DNA of 57,476 nucleotides from Nitrososphaera sp. GTDB lineage: Archaea > Thermoproteota > Nitrososphaeria > Nitrososphaerales > Nitrososphaeraceae. Positions within the stretch are counted from its first letter, which is position 1. Each line of letters opens with the position of its first letter. Positions 16,033 through 24,546 of the stretch are shown here, piece by piece. Under the pieces are notes generated by a model. It worked only from the letters and a program-made list of their open reading frames with translations. It was not told the DNA's origin and did not search any database. A program made the position numbers and the translations under genes. The DNA lies in contig NZ_JACAEH010000017.1 in the NCBI RefSeq assembly GCF_013388945.1, forward strand, positions 1 through 57,476, written 5' to 3'.

Positions 16033-17529
16033 TCAAATGCCAGGTACGTTTCCGGGGCTCAGAAACACTGACGGCGTGATGTTGAACTCCAGCGTCATGA
16101 CGGCTGCGCCCATCGATATTGCGACAAGCATGATGGCGTACTTGAAGCCGGCCACAAACGAGCCGGTCGATATCTTGCCTATCAGAAACCCCGTCAGCCA
16201 GGACTGTGCGGCTATGCCTATCGCAAACACTTTCGCCGAGTCCTCCTGGCTTTCTACAGCCGACGGGTCGCCGCCGGGCATTATAGTCTGGCTCACCTCG
16301 ACAAAGGTCTGCGAGACCATTAGAGTAGTCACGGACATGAGCGCGGTCACCATGAACGCTATGAGGAAGTAGGGCTTGAGCATGCTCTTTTTCTCGTTCT
16401 CGATGTTGTACGCGGCCTCGCTTGACTTGGCGAGTATGTCAAGCGACGCGGTGTAGCCTCCGCCGCTCTCGATGGCCTCTATCAGTATCCTGAAGTGGAT
16501 GAGCGCCATGCGCGACTTTACGCCTGCCGCAAGGTTCTCGTAGATCTTGCGAAGGGGCACTCCCCACTCTAGCTGGTTTGAAAACGACCTGACCACCGTG
16601 TGGAACTCGTGGTCCCGCAGCCTGTCTGAAGCGTATATTATGGATTTTTCCGGCGAAAGGCCTGCTTTTCGCGATTCTGCTATGTCGCGCAGGTACGACG
16701 GCAGTTCTGCCTCCATCCCCTTCATGTTGCGCTCCGAGCTGAGCGTCTTGTACGCAGGCCACACAGACGCGCCGATGAGAAAGAGCGGGAAGGCATAGAC
16801 TGGGTCCAGTATCCCTTCGAGCATGCCCGTCAGGTGTATGAGCACAAACGCAAGGATGGCGGCGCCGGAAAACATCGCGCCCCTGAGGAGCACCTCCCTC
16901 GAGCCGACAAGGGAGGAAGACACGGTCTTGTCAAGCGCAAACAGGATTGCTATCGATATAACCGGCAGGATGACAAACACGATGAGGTAGGAAAACACGG
17001 GCGAGTCCATGGATATCGGAATCAGATCGCCTGCAGGAAGCGATGAAAGCGCCGCAACTACAACGTACAGGCTCAGACCTATCACCTGCATTATCATGTA
17101 GGCATCTACAAGCCCGCCTATCTTGGCAATAGACTGCCTTGCTATTGCGACTTCAAACTCGAAAATAGATTGCATCTTGCTCTGAAGAAAATCCGCAATG
17201 TCGCCACCGTTTCGCACCGTTGACACATATCCTAAAAGCAGGTCGCGGTACTGCCTTGACTTTGTGCCGTTGGCCCGCTTTTCCATGGCGCTGAGAGGGT
17301 CCTCACCGAGTATGTGCACCATGTTGACAATCTTGCGCGCCTCTATCATGACGTTTGGCAGGAGCTTGTACCTCGCAAGTTTCATGAAACTCCCAAACGG
17401 GCTGATGCCGCTAGCAGCCATTATGCTCACAAGCGTCACCACGAACGGGAGCTCGCGGTCAAGCCTTGACGCAAAGCCCGGCTGCTCTTTTGGCTTTTTT
17501 GCCTCCTTTGACTTGAAGAGCGGCATCAA
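16033..17529 (-). CDS. Type IV pilus/archaellum membrane platform protein (ArlJ/TadC-like)
   Basis: This 498-residue membrane protein has two copies of the T2SSF/GspF domain, as in archaeal FlaJ/ArlJ. One is at about 70-190 with YRDLLLGYVSTVRNGGDIADFL. The other is at about 300-430 with HFRILIEAIESGGGYTASLDIL. Groups of membrane helices follow each one. This is the inner platform that the ATPase turns to push pilin subunits outward. Its gene overlaps the ATPase gene by four bases, the normal pairing in archaeal pili, adhesion threads and archaella. No archaellum-specific arlC/D/E, arlF/G/H set is visible, so an adhesive pilus is at least as likely as a swimming organelle. Confidence 0.85.
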   Translation of the reverse strand: MMPLFKSKEAKKPKEQPGFASRLDRELPFVVTLVSIMAASGISPFGSFMKLARYKLLPNVMIEARKIVNMVHILGEDPLSAMEKRANGTKSRQYRDLLLGYVSTVRNGGDIADFLQSKMQSIFEFEVAIARQSIAKIGGLVDAYMIMQVIGLSLYVVVAALSSLPAGDLIPISMDSPVFSYLIVFVILPVISIAILFALDKTVSSSLVGSREVLLRGAMFSGAAILAFVLIHLTGMLEGILDPVYAFPLFLIGASVWPAYKTLSSERNMKGMEAELPSYLRDIAESRKAGLSPEKSIIYASDRLRDHEFHTVVRSFSNQLEWGVPLRKIYENLAAGVKSRMALIHFRILIEAIESGGGYTASLDILAKSSEAAYNIENEKKSMLKPYFLIAFMVTALMSVTTLMVSQTFVEVSQTIMPGGDPSAVESQEDSAKVFAIGIAAQSWLTGFLIGKISTGSFVAGFKYAIMLVAISMGAAVMTLEFNITPSVFLSPGNVPGI

Positions 17530-19172
17530 GTGCTCTTCACCTTCTCCATCAGCCTCTGCGGCTCCTGGTTGAACATGCCTATCACCTTGCTTATGCTGCG
17601 GTAGTCGCGGATCCCCCTGCTCAAAAGCCAGCTCAATATCTCCTTGCGGCGCGCAAGGTCGTCGTAGACGTCGTTTATGTCGACACCGGTGTCAATAGCT
17701 ATCTTGGGCAGGTGCTTGCTCTTTAGCAGGTTGTCGTGGTAGCCGTCGTACTCGGGGTCCCACTCGAACACGCTGTTGAGGCTGTTGTGCGACAGGACCT
17801 CGGTCACTTCGGTAACGCGCCTTCCCATCATGTTTGTCTGCCTGCCGCTCACAGGCTCGGTCCGCAGCTTGACGCGCTTTACTGTGATTACGCAGTTCAT
17901 GAGCGGAACGTAGGCAGGCGGTATGTCCATCGGCTTTTGCTGGAGCCTCCTGACTGCGGCTTCAGAGTCGTCGGCGTGCATGGTGGCAATGCCTCCGTGG
18001 CCGGTCGCCACCGCTTGGAACAGCACGTACGCCTCTTCACCGCGTATCTCGCCCACCAGGATGTAGTCGGGCCTGTGCCGCATTCCTGACTTTAGCAGGT
18101 CAAAGAGCCCTATCTCACCCTGGCTCTCGAGCCCGAAACTTGCCCTTGAGACAAGGCTGAACCAGTTGGTGTGCGGGATGTTTATCTCGGCGACGTCTTC
18201 GACTGAAAAGATCTTGTAGGACGGGTTTATCAGGCCGGTGACGGCGTTAAGTATAGTCGTCTTGCCGCCGCCTGTAGAGCCTATGACCATGAGCGATTTC
18301 TTGTTGTCAAGCATCAGCCAGGCGTATGCTGCCATGTCAAGGTCAAGCGTGTCTGAATTTATCAGGTCGACGACTGTTATCGGGTCTTCGCGGAACTTGC
18401 GTATGGTAAACGACGAGCCCATCGTCGTGACCTCTTTCTTGTATAATGCTGCAAGGCGGTGGTTGCCGGGCAATGACGCGTCAACAATCGGGTGCGCCGC
18501 GCTGATGTGCTTGCCTGCCCTGTGCACCATCTTCATTACAAAGCTGTCAAGCGCCTCCTCGTCGTGGAACGAGACGTTGGTGCCAAGCCCCTCGAACTGG
18601 CGGTGGTACACGAAGATGGGCTTGCCAGGACCTCCGCACGTGATGTCCTCTATGAACGGGTCGTGGAACAGCGGGTCGATGATGCCGAATCCAAGCACGT
18701 CGCGCCTTAGGAAATATTTCACTTTTTCAAGCGCGATTGGCTGGTAGTCGCCGCTGAAGTGCTCGGACAAAAGTTTTGACACTTCTCCTACAAAGCTCGT
18801 TTCAATATTGTCAAGAAGGCGCGGCGAGTCTATCTTTTTCTCCAAAAGATCCTTGATGCTTGCGTAGACCTTGCGCTCTTCTTCGTTCATTGCCAGCTCG
18901 TCTATTGCATAGAGCATGTCCGAGTACTCGTCGCTCTGCATGATAGTCGCGTAGCAGAACGGCGGGACCAGCGCGTAGCGAAGCACGCTCTTGTAGCCTT
19001 CGGGCAGGTTCGGCTGCTTGCCTGTAGCGACAGAGTCGAGGTATTTTGCGACCCTGTCTAGTTGCACATTTAGGCCCGAGTCGAACATCGGCTCCTTGAA
19101 GGCCTCGATAAAGTCGTCTTCTTTTTGATTGTCAGGTTTCTTGTCGGATTTAATCTTCAGTTTAATGTTCAT
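17526..19172 (-). CDS. Type IV pilus/archaellum assembly ATPase (ArlI/VirB11-like)
   Basis: This 548-residue secretion ATPase carries all class markers. Walker A is GSTGGGKTT (about residue 300), with an Asp-box (VEDVAEINI), a Walker B-like region DYILVGEIRGEEA and a His-box (ATGHGGIATMHAD). The N-terminal half contains the family's domain with LRRDVLGFGIIDPLFHDPFIEDITCGGPG. It powers pilin assembly and disassembly from the cytoplasm. The gene is coupled to the platform gene behind it. A T-rich tract separates it from the upstream pilin gene, letting the pilin be made in excess. Confidence 0.9.
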   Translation of the reverse strand: MNIKLKIKSDKKPDNQKEDDFIEAFKEPMFDSGLNVQLDRVAKYLDSVATGKQPNLPEGYKSVLRYALVPPFCYATIMQSDEYSDMLYAIDELAMNEEERKVYASIKDLLEKKIDSPRLLDNIETSFVGEVSKLLSEHFSGDYQPIALEKVKYFLRRDVLGFGIIDPLFHDPFIEDITCGGPGKPIFVYHRQFEGLGTNVSFHDEEALDSFVMKMVHRAGKHISAAHPIVDASLPGNHRLAALYKKEVTTMGSSFTIRKFREDPITVVDLINSDTLDLDMAAYAWLMLDNKKSLMVIGSTGGGKTTILNAVTGLINPSYKIFSVEDVAEINIPHTNWFSLVSRASFGLESQGEIGLFDLLKSGMRHRPDYILVGEIRGEEAYVLFQAVATGHGGIATMHADDSEAAVRRLQQKPMDIPPAYVPLMNCVITVKRVKLRTEPVSGRQTNMMGRRVTEVTEVLSHNSLNSVFEWDPEYDGYHDNLLKSKHLPKIAIDTGVDINDVYDDLARRKEILSWLLSRGIRDYRSISKVIGMFNQEPQRLMEKVKST

Positions 19173-19179
19173 GTCGGTT

Positions 19180-19196
19180 CAAAAAAAGAAAAAGAG
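19180..19196 (-). terminator. T-rich terminator between pilin and ATPase genes
   Basis: On the minus strand a run of about 14 mostly T bases (complement of AAAAAAAGAAAAAG) follows the pilin stop and precedes the ATPase start. It probably ends most pilin transcripts. Confidence 0.5.
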
Positions 19197-19210
19197 AGGT
19201 ATCGTCAGCC

Positions 19211-19774
19211 TTATTGGTTGACGACGGACACTGTTTGCACTGCTGTTGCCTGTCCTGCCTTTATCTGGAGTGTGAAGAACTTTCCAGAGTCGATTGGAGT
19301 GATGTTACCAGCTTGGTTCAGGTAGACTATTGCTGCCTCACCTTGGTTCAGAGAGATGGTTCCGCCGAGCATCACTTCGTCGCCTACAACGTCGTCATCG
19401 ACATCTACGTTTGCTTCAGTATAGTCCGCGCTCAGCTCTCTCTGGATATCATCTATCTGTATGTTCTTGAAGTAGTACCAGTCAGTGGTAGGTACCGAAA
19501 CACCTCGCAGGCTTATTGAGGTGATAGTCACTGCCTTGCTACCTGTGTTTTGGACCACGAATGCAGTAGTAGCCGTTTCGCCTACGGCACCTGCAGGGTT
19601 CACCCACGAATGTACGTTTGACATTTCGATTGCTTCTGCCTGTGTGTTGGTCTGGAACAGTGAACCCCCGAAGAAAATGACGCCTGCGCCCAGCACGACT
19701 GATGCGATCAGGACGATCAGGGTGGTGATGACTGTACCAATACCCCTTCGCTTCTGAACTTTGTTGAAGTTCAT
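19211..19774 (-). CDS. Type IV pilin/archaellin-like major subunit
   Basis: This 187-residue protein has a class III signal: a short basic leader (MNFNKVQKRRG), then IGTVITTLIVLIASVVLGAGVIFFG as the hydrophobic assembly helix, with cleavage expected after the Gly. The rest is a beta-rich head with Asn and Thr abundance and an acidic loop (VDVDDDVVGDE). It has no cysteines. Its own promoter (TTCTATTATCG near 19797) and downstream T-tract, and its place directly upstream of the ATPase and platform genes, mark it as the main subunit of this pilus. Whether it is an archaellin or an adhesive pilin cannot be told from sequence. Confidence 0.85.
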   Translation of the reverse strand: MNFNKVQKRRGIGTVITTLIVLIASVVLGAGVIFFGGSLFQTNTQAEAIEMSNVHSWVNPAGAVGETATTAFVVQNTGSKAVTITSISLRGVSVPTTDWYYFKNIQIDDIQRELSADYTEANVDVDDDVVGDEVMLGGTISLNQGEAAIVYLNQAGNITPIDSGKFFTLQIKAGQATAVQTVSVVNQ

Positions 19775-19878
19775 GCGCTGACATAACTAACCTGTCGATA
19801 ATAGAACTGCGATGTGCTATAGAGCTACACTCTATAAGAAAAGTGGTTGTCAAAGCAGATTACATACAAACCAACATA

Positions 19879-20382
19879 ATGCAAGTTTGCCCTCTTGTCT
19901 GCATGGAAGACGCCCGGGTAGTGTCTCAGCACGAGAAAAAAGACGAGCTCTTTGAAAAGATAGACAGCCTTGTGGACCAGACCCTGCAGATCTATGAATT
20001 AAACTCCAAGGAAGGCGCCATCATCAGGTCTATCGACTCTTCGATTTCGATGCTGCTCAACACTCTTAGAACATCATTGCCCTTGTCTCCGGAAATATTT
20101 CACAGCGAGCTCCCGGGGATAAAGAGCGCTGTCCTGAACAACAGCGGCGAAATAATCATCATGCAGGCAAGCGGCAACATCGTCACCAAAAAGTTCAGCG
20201 AGCTCCAGACGGCGCAGGTGATGGAAATAGTCAGGGAAATCGTGCCAAAGCTGAGCGAAAGTGCAGATGCGATGAAAGCCTCTGCAACCGAAGAGATTGC
20301 GCTCCTCAAAAAGGTAGCCAAGCAGTTCCAGCGAGTAAAGACACCGCCGCAGGCAGAGCGCCAAAGTCGCGAGATTGAGTAA
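19879..20382 (+). CDS. Hypothetical helical protein beside the pilus locus
   Basis: This soluble protein of 167 residues from the chosen ATG at 19879 lies about 45 bases after a TATA box (CTCTATAAGA). A GTG at 19843 or an ATG at 19903 are alternatives. The N-terminal third is helical (KKDELFEKIDSLVDQTLQIYEL) and may form a coiled coil. The middle, SAVLNNSGEIIIMQASGNIV, reads like paired strands as in roadblock or profilin-like folds, and a further long helix closes the protein. No named family is recognised. It is followed after two bases by the next gene, so the two are co-transcribed, divergent from the pilin. Confidence 0.55.
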   Translation: MQVCPLVCMEDARVVSQHEKKDELFEKIDSLVDQTLQIYELNSKEGAIIRSIDSSISMLLNTLRTSLPLSPEIFHSELPGIKSAVLNNSGEIIIMQASGNIVTKKFSELQTAQVMEIVREIVPKLSESADAMKASATEEIALLKKVAKQFQRVKTPPQAERQSREIE

Positions 20383-20384
20383 AA

Positions 20385-21038
20385 ATGTCAGTTTCTACGC
20401 AGGTCATGTTTTTCGACAACCTGGGAGCGCTGGAAGCACACCTCCAGTGGCTCCTTGGCAGCTGCAAGAAAAGCTCTGAAAAATGCAGGGAAGCGCTTGG
20501 CAACCTTTTGCGCGAAAGGCAGGGCCAGAAGGAAGAGGAGCAGTGGTCGCAGCAGATCTCGCAGGCACTTTCCGGCAACCCTGCCGGTCCTGCTGAAAAG
20601 GACGCCAAGGAGAAAAAGGGTGGGATGTTTGGCAGCAAGCAAAAAGGCAGCATGCTTGGCGACAAGCCAAAGAAGGAAAAGGGCTCCATGTTTGGAGGAG
20701 GCAAGCCCAAGGCGCAGACTGACTGGGTGTCCTTTGATCCGTTTGCAGTCTTTGTCGGCCAGGAGTCAAAGGGGATGGCCGAGCTCTACTTTGAGGCGAT
20801 AAACAGCCTCGACGAGAGCGCAAAAAGGATAGAGCTTGCACTTGCCACGCTTGCTACGCTCAAGGGCAAGGCGGCAGCCGCTGGCAACGTGTCGGCAGTC
20901 GTGTCTTTCATAAACGGTGTGCCTGCAAAGGTGATGTTAAAGCCTGCGCAGGAAGGAAGGTCAAAGAAAAAGAAGATAGAATACAGTTTCAGCGTCCCTG
21001 TGGCAAGGCCGGCGCTCCCACGGGTGCTGCCGCTGTAG
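20385..21038 (+). CDS. Hypothetical protein with Gly-Lys repeat linker
   Basis: This 217-residue protein has three parts. The first is a helical N-terminus (about 1-65). The second is a low-complexity linker at about 70-108 with three near-repeats around MFG or MLG (GGMFGSKQKG, GSMLGDKPKK, GSMFGGGKPK). The third is a helical C-terminal domain (YFEAINSLDESAKRIELALATL). It is cytoplasmic by composition. No family is recognised. Its last 50 bases overlap the end of the convergent gene at 20989, so one of the C-termini may be little constrained. With its upstream partner it probably forms a two-gene operon connected with the pilus. Confidence 0.55.
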   Translation: MSVSTQVMFFDNLGALEAHLQWLLGSCKKSSEKCREALGNLLRERQGQKEEEQWSQQISQALSGNPAGPAEKDAKEKKGGMFGSKQKGSMLGDKPKKEKGSMFGGGKPKAQTDWVSFDPFAVFVGQESKGMAELYFEAINSLDESAKRIELALATLATLKGKAAAAGNVSAVVSFINGVPAKVMLKPAQEGRSKKKKIEYSFSVPVARPALPRVLPL

Positions 21039-21633
21039 CTGGCTTTTCTGCGCTTTCTGCCGGCTTTTCTTCAACGACTGGCTCGGACTTTTCTTCTTCA
21101 GCCGGCTTGTCAGCAGTCTTGCGCTTTGCCTTCTGCACTGGACGGCGCGCCGCCAAAGGCTTTGCCTCGCCGTTGCCGTTGCCGTCGGCGACCTTTGCCC
21201 CGGGCTCTTCCTGCTCTGCCGCAAGGCCTTTCACCGACTCTGCCCCAAGCGTGGTCGACTGCGGGTAGGACGACGAGGTGAGGCCGGCTAGCATGAACAC
21301 GGCAGGGTACACCCTTTGATAGATGGCGTCAAGTATCCTCGGCAGGCGCGACTCGCCCCCTTTGGCGACTTCCATCATGCCGTCAAAATCTGCAGGGCTT
21401 CCAGTCACGGCGCAGGTTCCGCGAAACTCGTAGGTCACCAATGATTTTGGCTCGCTGAGCGTTAGCAGGAAAGAAAGCACAAGCCTGTTGTCCTTTCTTG
21501 ACTCCTCGTCTATTTTCGCTGATACCTGGAACGCGCCGGGCGCCACCGGGCCCGCGTTCTTGTCCTGCGCCTTTCTTGACGCAAAGACGCTTTCAAGGGA
21601 TACTTCCATCTGCGTGGTTACTTGCGATAGCAC
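20989..21633 (-). CDS. Possible SecB-like chaperone-fold protein with acidic/basic tail
   Basis: In this 214-residue protein, residues 1-130 resemble the SecB layout. A strand-rich start (QVTTQMEVSLESVFASR) is followed by LVLSFLLTLS and VTYEFRGTCAVTGSPADFDGMM, then a helix with LPRILDAIYQRVYPAVFMLAG before SSYPQST. This matches the order 'sheet - FxxxG.F.v.g - iLFPY.R..v..L...' of SecB and SecB-like chaperones, but without an alignment it remains a fold guess. The C-terminal 80 residues are a disordered Ala/Pro/Glu/Lys tail. The start is GTG at 21633. If right, it could keep pilins or other exported proteins unfolded, which fits its location. Confidence 0.45.
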   Translation of the reverse strand: MLSQVTTQMEVSLESVFASRKAQDKNAGPVAPGAFQVSAKIDEESRKDNRLVLSFLLTLSEPKSLVTYEFRGTCAVTGSPADFDGMMEVAKGGESRLPRILDAIYQRVYPAVFMLAGLTSSSYPQSTTLGAESVKGLAAEQEEPGAKVADGNGNGEAKPLAARRPVQKAKRKTADKPAEEEKSEPVVEEKPAESAEKPATAAAPVGAPALPQGR

Positions 21634-21724
21634 AGGTGTCTGTATCTGTAAAGGCGCAAAAGCAGTCGCGTGTCATTGCGAGCTACATACGAACTGATTT
21701 GAAAGTTCGAAGGATAAAGTCATC

Positions 21725-22777
21725 ATGGAATACGTCTCGGGAAAGGGTTCTCTCAAGGGCAACAACAAGATTGTCACTCGCCTGCGCACATTCAACGACC
21801 AGTCCAAGATAACGGTCCAGATGTCAAGGTTAAAGTCGTACGAATCGCCTTTGAAAAAGCTGTACGGGGTAGACAAGTACGACCTTGCGCCCAATTACGC
21901 GTTCCCTGAATCGTTGTCAGAGCTTGTCCCCAAGAAAACTCCCGAGTACGTGGAAAAGGGTGAGCGCTATGTCGAGCGCATCATGCGGTCATTATATCAC
22001 TTCAAGCAGTGCGCGCTCATCGGCCCGTCGGGCACGGGCAAGACCCACATCGTGTATCTGGTAGCCGAGATGGCAGGCCTGCCTCTTTGGGAGATAAACT
22101 GCGGCCTGCAGACGTCGTCGTTTGATTTGTTCGGCAGGTACGTCGGCCTTGGCAAGGAAAACTGGGTGGACGGCCAGATAGTCTCGTGGTGCAGGCACGG
22201 AGGCATTTTGTATCTGGACGAGGCAAACATGATGAAGCAGGACGTCGCAACCAGGCTCAACCCAATCCTTGACACGAGGGGCCACATGGTGCTCAACGAG
22301 AAGGACAACGAGATAATCCCGAGGCACCCGTACGGGTTTGTCATAATCAGCATGAACCCGTTTTCGATAGAGTTTGCTGGAACGAAACCTTTGAACGCCG
22401 CGTTCAGGCGCAGGATGAACGCCTGGATCACTTTTGACTACCTGAGCACGGGCAACAACGTCAACGAAGACGAGGTTGCGCTTGTCAGGGACAAGGGCGG
22501 CGTGAGCAAGGAAGTAGCGGTCCAGATGGTGAGGGCAGCCGCGCAGTTGCGGTTCAACTACAAGCGCGGCGAGATCCCGTACGCGCCGTCGGTGGGCGAC
22601 ATCGTCAACTGGGCCACGCTTGTAGCAGACGGGATGGGTGTGCTCGCAGCTGCCGAGGAGACCATAATATCGACCACGAGCGACGACATCACGACGCAGG
22701 AGACCGTGAGGCGGATAATAAAAGGCGCAGGAACACCAGAGACCAAAACAATAGAGCCCATGCAGGAATTCAGCTGA
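21725..22777 (+). CDS. MoxR/CbbQ-type AAA+ ATPase
   Basis: This 350-residue AAA+ protein of the MoxR family has Walker A GPSGTGKTH (about residue 99), Walker B ILYLDEANMM (about 160) and a sensor-1 region FVIISMNPF. A later FRRRMNAWITFDYL carries the arginine finger/sensor-2 features, and a lid domain follows. Such ATPases work with a VWA-domain partner to remodel or insert metal into client proteins (CbbQ-CbbO, NorQ-NorD, MoxR). The VWA gene follows directly, with the stop and start sharing one base (TGATG). The client is unknown. The surrounding pilus and SecB-like genes suggest an envelope or export target. Confidence 0.85.
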   Translation: MEYVSGKGSLKGNNKIVTRLRTFNDQSKITVQMSRLKSYESPLKKLYGVDKYDLAPNYAFPESLSELVPKKTPEYVEKGERYVERIMRSLYHFKQCALIGPSGTGKTHIVYLVAEMAGLPLWEINCGLQTSSFDLFGRYVGLGKENWVDGQIVSWCRHGGILYLDEANMMKQDVATRLNPILDTRGHMVLNEKDNEIIPRHPYGFVIISMNPFSIEFAGTKPLNAAFRRRMNAWITFDYLSTGNNVNEDEVALVRDKGGVSKEVAVQMVRAAAQLRFNYKRGEIPYAPSVGDIVNWATLVADGMGVLAAAEETIISTTSDDITTQETVRRIIKGAGTPETKTIEPMQEFS

Positions 22778-24420
22778 TGTCGCTCTACCCCGCGCTCTTT
22801 GCCAAGTTTTCCAGCATGCAGGCAGAGCTTGCAGAAAGCCCGAGGTTTCTCTACCCCGCCGGCCCGTCGCCGTTTATCAAAATAGAAAAGTGCCTGCGCG
22901 ACTGCGTGGTTGGGATACCCCAGGTCCGCGAGGAGGTCGGCCTGCGCTTTGGCAATATTGTCCTGAAAAACGACGAGTTTGGCCGCTACGCGGCAGGCAG
23001 GCTGATCATGGCGTCAACGTGCCTGCTTGGAGCCAAGGCGCTTTTCATGTGGCTTTTCCGCAAGCCCATTTCCGAGTGGACGGAAGCGCGGGACGACAGT
23101 CTGCGGGCGCACTACGTCGCTAACGTGGTGGCCGACGCGGTGGCAAAGGAGAGGATCGTAGAGACGCAGGGCGCCGAGTTTTACAAAAACGTAGTTGCGC
23201 CTGCCGACGTCATCTCTGCCTCGATGCTCGCAAAAAGGCCTGCATCCCTGCCCGAGCTTGCCCAGGTGGCGCTTGCCCGGTCGGTACTCGGCTTTCCGTC
23301 GCCCTACGCGCCGTCGCCCATATCGAGCATAGCCGAGGATTTCATGACAGAGCTCCGTACGATAATCAGGGGCGGAAGCTGCCTGCAGACACTTCTTGGC
23401 GACCTGTACGAGCTGACGGCCAGGATACCTGGCCCCTGGCACAGCGTGTATCTGCCCTACGCAAACGCGCTCCCAAAGGCGCGGGCAGAAACCAGCATAT
23501 TTTCGGCAACTCCTGACATTGAGGCGTTTGAAGAGATAAGGGCGCAGGCAGGGATTGAGCCTCCAAACTACGACGACGCGTTTGGGCAGGACCTGTTTTT
23601 CGAGATAAGCAGGGAGTCAAAGCGCAGCGAAAAGGTGCTTGGAAGGCTTGCGCGCTCTGCCAGCAGGGCAAACCTTGGCACCTTCGGGTTCCCGCCAAGC
23701 GACCTTGCCTGCTACAGGCAGCTGTACGAGGAGATGGCGCCGCAGATAAGGCGGATGGTCGAGCAGGCACGGATGGTCAGAAACGTGCTTGACGAAAGCG
23801 CGTTTGAGCAGGCCGGAAACGTCGACCTGCAGGTTGCAATCCAGGCAATAGCAAGCGAGTCTTACCGCGACGACACGTTTGTGCGCGACGAGGACATCAT
23901 GAAGGACGAGTCGTGGGCGGTGCTTGTGGACGCCAGCCTGAGCCTCGGCGGCATAAGCCGCGAGTTAAAGTCAGTCGCGCTGTGCATCGCCGAGATAGCA
24001 AAAGAGGTGATAGGCTCAAACCCGTGGGGTATGTTTGCGTTTTCTGACGAGTTTTACTGCATCAAGGACTTCTCCGAGCCGTACGACAGCCTTGCAAGGT
24101 CTAGGATAGGCGGCCTGACTACAGGCGGCCTGTCGCACATACCTGACGCGATAAGGGCCTGTAGACAAATGTTGTTAGAGCACGCAAGGGAGCGCAACTA
24201 CATAATACTGGTGTCAGACGGCCTGCCTTCAGGCTACCCTGGCATAGAAAAAGAGCTTGCAGGCTCTATCAGGGAGGCTGGCATGTCAGGCGTGGCAGTG
24301 GCAGGCATTGGCATCGGGAGCAACAGGATAAAGAAGTACATCCCAAACGCCAAGGTGATAAGCGAGCCGGGTGAGCTTGCAAGGGCATTTTCGGAGATCT
24401 ACTTCTCGCTCTCGTCCTAG
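22777..24420 (+). CDS. VWA-domain protein partner of the MoxR-type ATPase (CbbO/NorD-like)
   Basis: This 547-residue protein has a long helical N-terminal region and a C-terminal von Willebrand A domain at about 375-545. The metal-ion-dependent adhesion site is present: DASLS at the first strand (WAVLVDASLSLGG), a Thr/Ser-rich second loop (GGLTTGGLSHIPDAI) and LVSDG on the later strand. This is the adaptor arrangement of CbbO and NorD, which bring the AAA+ ring to its substrate. It has no signal peptide or membrane segment, so the pair acts in the cytoplasm. Its translation is coupled to the ATPase gene. Confidence 0.8.
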   Translation: MSLYPALFAKFSSMQAELAESPRFLYPAGPSPFIKIEKCLRDCVVGIPQVREEVGLRFGNIVLKNDEFGRYAAGRLIMASTCLLGAKALFMWLFRKPISEWTEARDDSLRAHYVANVVADAVAKERIVETQGAEFYKNVVAPADVISASMLAKRPASLPELAQVALARSVLGFPSPYAPSPISSIAEDFMTELRTIIRGGSCLQTLLGDLYELTARIPGPWHSVYLPYANALPKARAETSIFSATPDIEAFEEIRAQAGIEPPNYDDAFGQDLFFEISRESKRSEKVLGRLARSASRANLGTFGFPPSDLACYRQLYEEMAPQIRRMVEQARMVRNVLDESAFEQAGNVDLQVAIQAIASESYRDDTFVRDEDIMKDESWAVLVDASLSLGGISRELKSVALCIAEIAKEVIGSNPWGMFAFSDEFYCIKDFSEPYDSLARSRIGGLTTGGLSHIPDAIRACRQMLLEHARERNYIILVSDGLPSGYPGIEKELAGSIREAGMSGVAVAGIGIGSNRIKKYIPNAKVISEPGELARAFSEIYFSLSS

Positions 24421-24546
24421 GCCGGGATGTAGGATTTTACCAGCACATTTATCTAATCATGTTCGTCATTTAACCAACAGGACAATGCCGCAATGGGGGC
24501 TGGCTATCGGTGATGATAGACGATTAACGGAGGACAGGGACCTTTG

